Source: an uncultured Pseudomonadota bacterium
Lineage (GTDB): Bacteria > Myxococcota_A > Polyangia > HGW-17
Direction of reading: 5' to 3'
NCBI GenBank assembly: GCA_938004375.1
Contig: CALKWH010000296.1
Span: 1 to 17,579 of the forward strand
DNA: 17,579 nt
A program made the position numbers and the translations under genes. Of the stretch, positions 13,272 to 17,579 are shown in pieces; the first letter of the stretch is position 1, and each line of letters begins with the position of its first letter. A model generated the notes under the pieces. It was not told the DNA's origin. It ran no database searches and worked only from the letters and a program-made list of their open reading frames with translations.

Positions 13272-16200
13272 CTACAGGGGCCCGGCCGAGCGCGGGTCGG
13301 GGAGAACCCCGGACAAGAGGCCCCCGGAGGCGGTCGAAAGGGCGTCCGGAGCGGACACCGGCGCGCGGCGGCGGTGGACCTCGTAGGCGAAGTGATCCAG
13401 CGCCTTCTCGTCGGCGGGCTCGCCGTTGAGCTGCAGCACGACGAAGGGGAGTCCCAGGTCCCGCTGGGCGTGGAAGAACTGCGCCTCGGCGATCTTGTTG
13501 GGCATGCACTCGAGCGGCCCCACCGAGACGACGCCGTCGATGACCCCGTGGCGGTACTCGTGGACCGGGCCGCCCAGGGTGAGCACCGCCTCGCCGAGGA
13601 GATCGTCGCGCAGATACGGCGCGCTCGCGGCCAGGGACTCGGCGGCCGTGGTGCGCGCGGGCCAGCCCAGGGCCTCGGCGAACACGCGGTACAGGCGGCC
13701 GGTGATGCTCTTCTGCAGGAAGGTCGACACCGCCCGGGCCCAGAACGCGTCGGGTGTGGTGAAGCGGCCGCGGCGGATCTCCTGCTCGTTGCTCAGGTCG
13801 GTGTACTCCAGCCACTCCCCGAGGGGCGCCAGGCGGGCCCGCAGGCCCCGCTGCTCGAGCTTCTCGACCACGAAGTCGTTGGAGAACGGATCCAGGCGCA
13901 CGTAGATTTCACCCACCACGGCCACGGTGGGCGGCTCGCGGCCCGGCGTCACGAGGGCGGCGAACCCGGCCGCGGCCCGGGCGCAGATGGCGCGCACGCC
14001 GAAGAGCCCGCCCATGGTCTCCATCAGGCTGTTGCCCAGGGAAGGCGCGGGCGTGCCCTCGAGGTGGCGGACCAGCTCCTGCTGGGTGCGGTCGAAGAGC
14101 TCCTGGGCCGCCCCGGGCCGCGACTCCACCGGCCGCGTGTGAAGGAGGGCCTCGGTCAGGAGGTCCCCGGCCACGAACGCAGCGAAGGTCTTGAGCGCCA
14201 AACCCTTGGAGATGCCGGCGAAATAATCCGAGTCCGGCTGGGACACCAGTTTCACGCGGTCGAGCAGGCCCAGACGCTTGAGCACGGTCTTGTGCAGCAG
14301 GTTGTACATGCCGAAGCGGCAGGGCCCGGACGCCGTGGGCATGAAGAAGGCGAAGCGGTCCTCGCGGCGCGCCTCCTGCAGCCGCGCCAGCAGCGATCCC
14401 AGGGTCACCACCGCGGGCAGGCACTCCTTGCCCGAGGTGTACTTGCGCCCCAGACGCAGGGCGTGGCGGTCCGGCATGGGCAGCGCCTCGGCCAGAAACC
14501 CGTCCCCCCGCAGGGAGGCGGCCGCCAGCTCGGCGTTCTCTCCCATCCGCGGGAAGAGCAGGATGTCGCGCCGGCGCCGCGTGTCCGCCAGGGTCAACGC
14601 GTCGAGCTCCAGGAGCCGCAGTTGCTCATGGGGGCGCGCCTGGCTCGCGTGACCGCCGGCCAGATCCTGGCGAGCGCAGTATAAAAATGCCTCCAGCCGG
14701 GTGCGCGTCCCGGCGTCCCCCGCGTGGCCGTCGGTCTCGATGACGGCGTGGGGCTTCCCGTGGAGGATGGTGCCGGCGAAGTGCAGGGAGAAACTGTCCG
14801 GGCCGCAGCTGTAGTTGCTGCAAAACACGGCGTAGTGGCCGGGGGTGCGGCGCACCTCGTGGGCGGCCCGCAGGTTGGCCTGCCCGTAGCCCCAGTAGAC
14901 CGACTCGAACACCGGTACGTCGTCGCCCACCGGGTAGCAGTCCACCGGGACCGCCACGGCCCCCAGGTCGCGCAGCAGGCGCGGCACGTTGGAGTTGAGC
15001 ACGTGGTTGTAGAGCGTGTACGTCCGCCCCAGCACGACCACCAGCGGCCGCCCGTGCTCCCGGGCCCAGTCGATCGCCTCGCGCCCGAGCCCGGGGAGCC
15101 GCGCGTCGAACGCCGCCTGGGCCTCCCGGGCCGCCGCAAACGCACGAGCGAACACCCGCGGCTCCGTCACCCCCGCCTCCCGGGCAGCGGCTTCACAGGT
15201 GCGCCGAAACAACTCCGAATCCAGGTTCCCCGGGCCCATGTCGAGCACCGGTTGCAGGAAGCGCACCTTCGGCCGACCGGCGTACAGGGTGCGCAGCAGG
15301 TCGGCGCTGGCCTGGGCCAGCGGGCACGTCGTCGAGTGCGCCTCCTGGCCCACGCGGGGCACGTCCCGGAGCATGGGCAGCAGCACGAAGTCCGGCGCCG
15401 TGTCGATCATGGCCCCCACCTGGCCGGTATACATCTGCATCGGCGCGCACATGGGCACGTTGGAGCGAGCGATGCCCTCCCGGAGCCGGTCCGGCCCCGC
15501 ATCCCCCGGGATCCGCAGCGCGAACCCCAGCTCGTGGTAGAAAGTCGCAAAGAAGGGGAACAACCCCTGCAGCAGGAACTCGTGGGTCAGGGCCAGGCTC
15601 GGTCGGCCCCCACCGTCGTTCCGGGAGGCCTCCTCCAGCCTCCGCGCCACCTCCTCCTGGATCCGGGCGCGCCGCGTGAACGGGTCCGTCGCCGCGGCCG
15701 GCAGGGCGGGCCGGTCCGGGCTGCGATCGTACAAAGAGCAGGCGCCGCCCCAGAAAAACGGACGCACGCCGTCGGTGAACCGCACGCGCAGCCGGTCGAT
15801 GCGGCACCGGTTCCCCGGGGCGCTGCAGCCCTTGGTGCTCGTGCAGACGAACGTCTCCCGGGCCTCCACCCGCGCGTCCAGACAGGACTCGAGCCGCAGC
15901 GATCCGTGCACCGTCGCGGCCGCGTGCCGGCGGGCCAGCAGCGCGATCCCAATGGCCCCCATGAGCCCGGGGGCCGGCGGCACCACGACCTCGCGCCCGG
16001 TCTGTCGCGCCACCGCCGCCGCCAGAGCCATGGACGAAAAAGGCATCCCCTGGCAGAAGATCTTCTTCCCCACGTCCCTCGCGCCCTTCACCCGGTTCAT
16101 GTAGTTCTGCACCACGGAGTCGTAGATGCCCGCCACCAGCGCCTCCATGGGCTCCCCGGCGGCCTGGGCCTGTTCGATCACCTCGGCCATGAACACCGAG

Positions 16201-17533
16201 CAGTGCTGGCCCAGGGACACGCCCCGGTCCGCGGACAGGGCCAGCTCCGAGAGCGCCCCCACGTCGAGCCCCGGGCACAGGCGCAGGCCCTGCTCCTCGA
16301 TGAACGACCCGGTCCCGGCCGAGCACGCCTCGTTCATGGCGGCGTCCACGATGTCGCGGCCCGACAGGCGGATGTACTTCGCATCCTGCCCACCGATCTC
16401 GAAGATGGTGTCCACCTCCGGGTCCACCGACAGCGCACCCTCGGCGTGGGCGGCGATCTCATTGAGGATGATCACGCCGTCGTCGCCGGCGACCGCCCGG
16501 ACGAGTGCCCCCACGATCTCGCGACCCGAGCCCGTCACGCCCGCGCAGCGCACGGGAACGCCCGTCCCCGCGGCCTCAAAGAAGCGCGCCAGCAGCGTCT
16601 GGGCCGCGCCCACGGGGTCCCCGCCGGTGCGCACGTAGGCGTGCCACAGGGTCCGTCCGTCCCCGGCGTCGAGGGCGGCGAGCTTGGAGCCCGTGGAGCC
16701 CATGTCCAGGCCCAGGACCACCGCCTGGCCCGGCGTGAAACCCGGAAGCGGCGCCTCGGACGTCATCTGCACCCGCGCGAGGGACTCCACGAGCGGACCC
16801 ACGGCCTCGAAGGTGCGAAGGTCGCCGTCCGACAGCCACGCCTCGGGCGGCCCGGGGGGGGCGAGCCGGCCCTCCCTGGACAGATCCACGGCCTCGAGCG
16901 CCGCGCCCAGCGCCCCATAGAAGCGGTGGGAGTCCCCCGAGAGCCCCTCCACCCGCATCCCGTGCGCGCCGAAGAACGCCTCGAAGTGGCGCCGGATGCG
17001 CGCGCTCTCGCACACTTGGCCCGACAGGATCACCGTCGGCGGCGCCAGCGCGGGCTTGACCAGGACCTCGAGGTTCTCGGCCACCGCGTCGAACAGGCCG
17101 GCCAGGATCCGCGCCCGGTCCTCGCCCTTGTTGGCGAGGTGGGTCATGTCCGTCTTGAGGATCACCGGGCAGCGCCCGGACAGCGGCAGCGGCGCCTCCA
17201 CGGCAGCGGCCAGGCGGTCGGCCTCCTCCACCGGGAGCCCGAAGCGGCCCGTCAACTGGGCCAGGAAGTTGCCGGTGCCCTGGGAGCAGCGCGTGTTTTC
17301 ACGAAAGACCCGGCTGGCGTCGTCGTGGAGCTCGAGCACCGAGAAGCCGTGGGCGCCGGCGTCGAGCACGGTCACCCGGGTCTGGCCGGGGTGCACGAAC
17401 CGAACGCCGCGCTCCAGCGCCCGCGGCGCCGGCACCACGGTCAGCCGGGTCACGCCGGCCATGCGGCCGGTGACCGCCGCCCCCGCCAACTCCCCGAGTT
17501 TTTTTGTCTCTCGCAACAATGTCCCCCGGGGGT
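13272..17533 (-). CDS. Giant CoA-dehydratase activase-like protein (tandem BadF/HgdC ATPase domains + DUF2229), 5' truncated
   Basis: The frame stays open to the end of genuine sequence, so the true start is missing; numbering here is from a TTG at 17519 (1415 residues). A first ASKHA ATPase domain lacks its phosphate-1 loop and begins at AVTGRMAG. It has DAGAHGFSVL, the cysteine motif TRCSQGTGNF (Cys78) and RCPVILKTDMTHL (Cys117). A second, complete domain has LGLDMGSTGSK (269-279), EIGGQDAK, NEACSAGTGSF (Cys399) and QHCSVFMAEVI (Cys440), the cysteines expected to hold a [4Fe-4S] cluster as in HgdC. Next come a Cys-rich linker (559-594), a DUF2229-like part with SNVPMCAPMQMYTG (from about 640), and a 2-hydroxyacyl-CoA dehydratase-like part with FCSNYSCGPDSF. 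Homologous giants are known in anaerobes and deltaproteobacteria; the reaction is not established. ATP-driven low-potential electron transfer is the family inference. Confidence 0.9.
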
Positions 17534-17579
17534 AGATCGGAAGAGCGTCGTGTAGGGAAAGAGTGTAGATCTCGGTGGT
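17534..17579. other. Illumina TruSeq adapter sequence (contamination)
   Basis: From AGATCGGAAGAGCGTCGTGT onward, all 46 bases equal, as I know it, the reverse complement of the TruSeq universal adapter. They are not genomic. The final residues of a plus-strand shadow frame (DRKSVV) are the typical translation of this adapter. Genuine sequence ends at about 17533. Confidence 0.97.

Noticed and set aside
14724..17555. A plus-strand open frame of over 900 codons opposite the activase gene
   Set aside because: Its composition (His, Gly, Arg, Gln runs without domains) is the usual antisense shadow in high-GC DNA, and it ends in translated adapter. The same applies to 2223-4643 and 9397-10878.

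Overview
The window is a GC-rich (roughly two-thirds G+C by eye) stretch of bacterial DNA, densely packed with genes, nearly all on the minus strand. The last 46 bases are an unclipped Illumina TruSeq adapter. The first base lies inside an open reading frame, in a tandem repeat. Together these suggest a whole metagenomic or draft contig rather than a cut from a finished chromosome. The gene content (membrane-anchored Hanks-type Ser/Thr kinase, PAS/GAF signalling protein, very large tandem CoA-dehydratase activase, abundant lipoproteins) fits a Myxococcota/Desulfobacterota-like (former deltaproteobacterial) lineage. No rRNA or other marker is present, so that placement is inference.

Left block (1-5258, all minus, read right to left): an acyl carrier protein, a very short Sfp-like phosphopantetheinyl transferase, an IPT/TIG plus beta-propeller lipoprotein, panB, panC, and a coiled-coil protein that runs off the window. 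The carrier/transferase pair and the panB/panC pair each overlap by 4 bases, and the other gaps are 3-55 bases. The block therefore contains both the supply of pantothenate (precursor of CoA and of the 4'-phosphopantetheine arm) and a user of that arm. A possible internal promoter lies before the lipoprotein gene.

Middle: one plus-strand gene (5394-6962) encodes a DUF2254-type four-helix membrane protein. It is divergent from the carrier protein gene, with a TATAAT box between them, and convergent with the next block.

Second block (6975-12185, minus): five genes separated by a 4-base overlap and gaps of 3, 12 and 16 bases, behind a good sigma70-like promoter (TTGCCA-17-TAGAAT). In order of transcription they are a GH13 alpha-amylase-family protein whose two catalytic carboxylates appear altered (Asp to Met, Glu to Asp), a six-cysteine lipoprotein, a tail-anchored Ser/Thr kinase, a uracil phosphoribosyltransferase-family protein with a long N-terminal extension, and a PAS-GAF protein ending in a remnant histidine-kinase dimerisation domain whose phospho-accepting His is a Pro. 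This operon, combining a probable pseudoenzyme, a kinase and a remnant histidine kinase, is the most unusual part of the window.

Right end: a GIDE-domain single-pass membrane protein (12381-13130) lies in a stretch of visibly lower GC. It is followed by a giant protein of more than 1400 residues with two BadF/HgdC-type ATPase domains plus DUF2229 and dehydratase-like parts (13272-17533), whose 5' end is cut off by the contig end and adapter. No tRNA, rRNA, CRISPR array, insertion sequence or phage gene was recognised.
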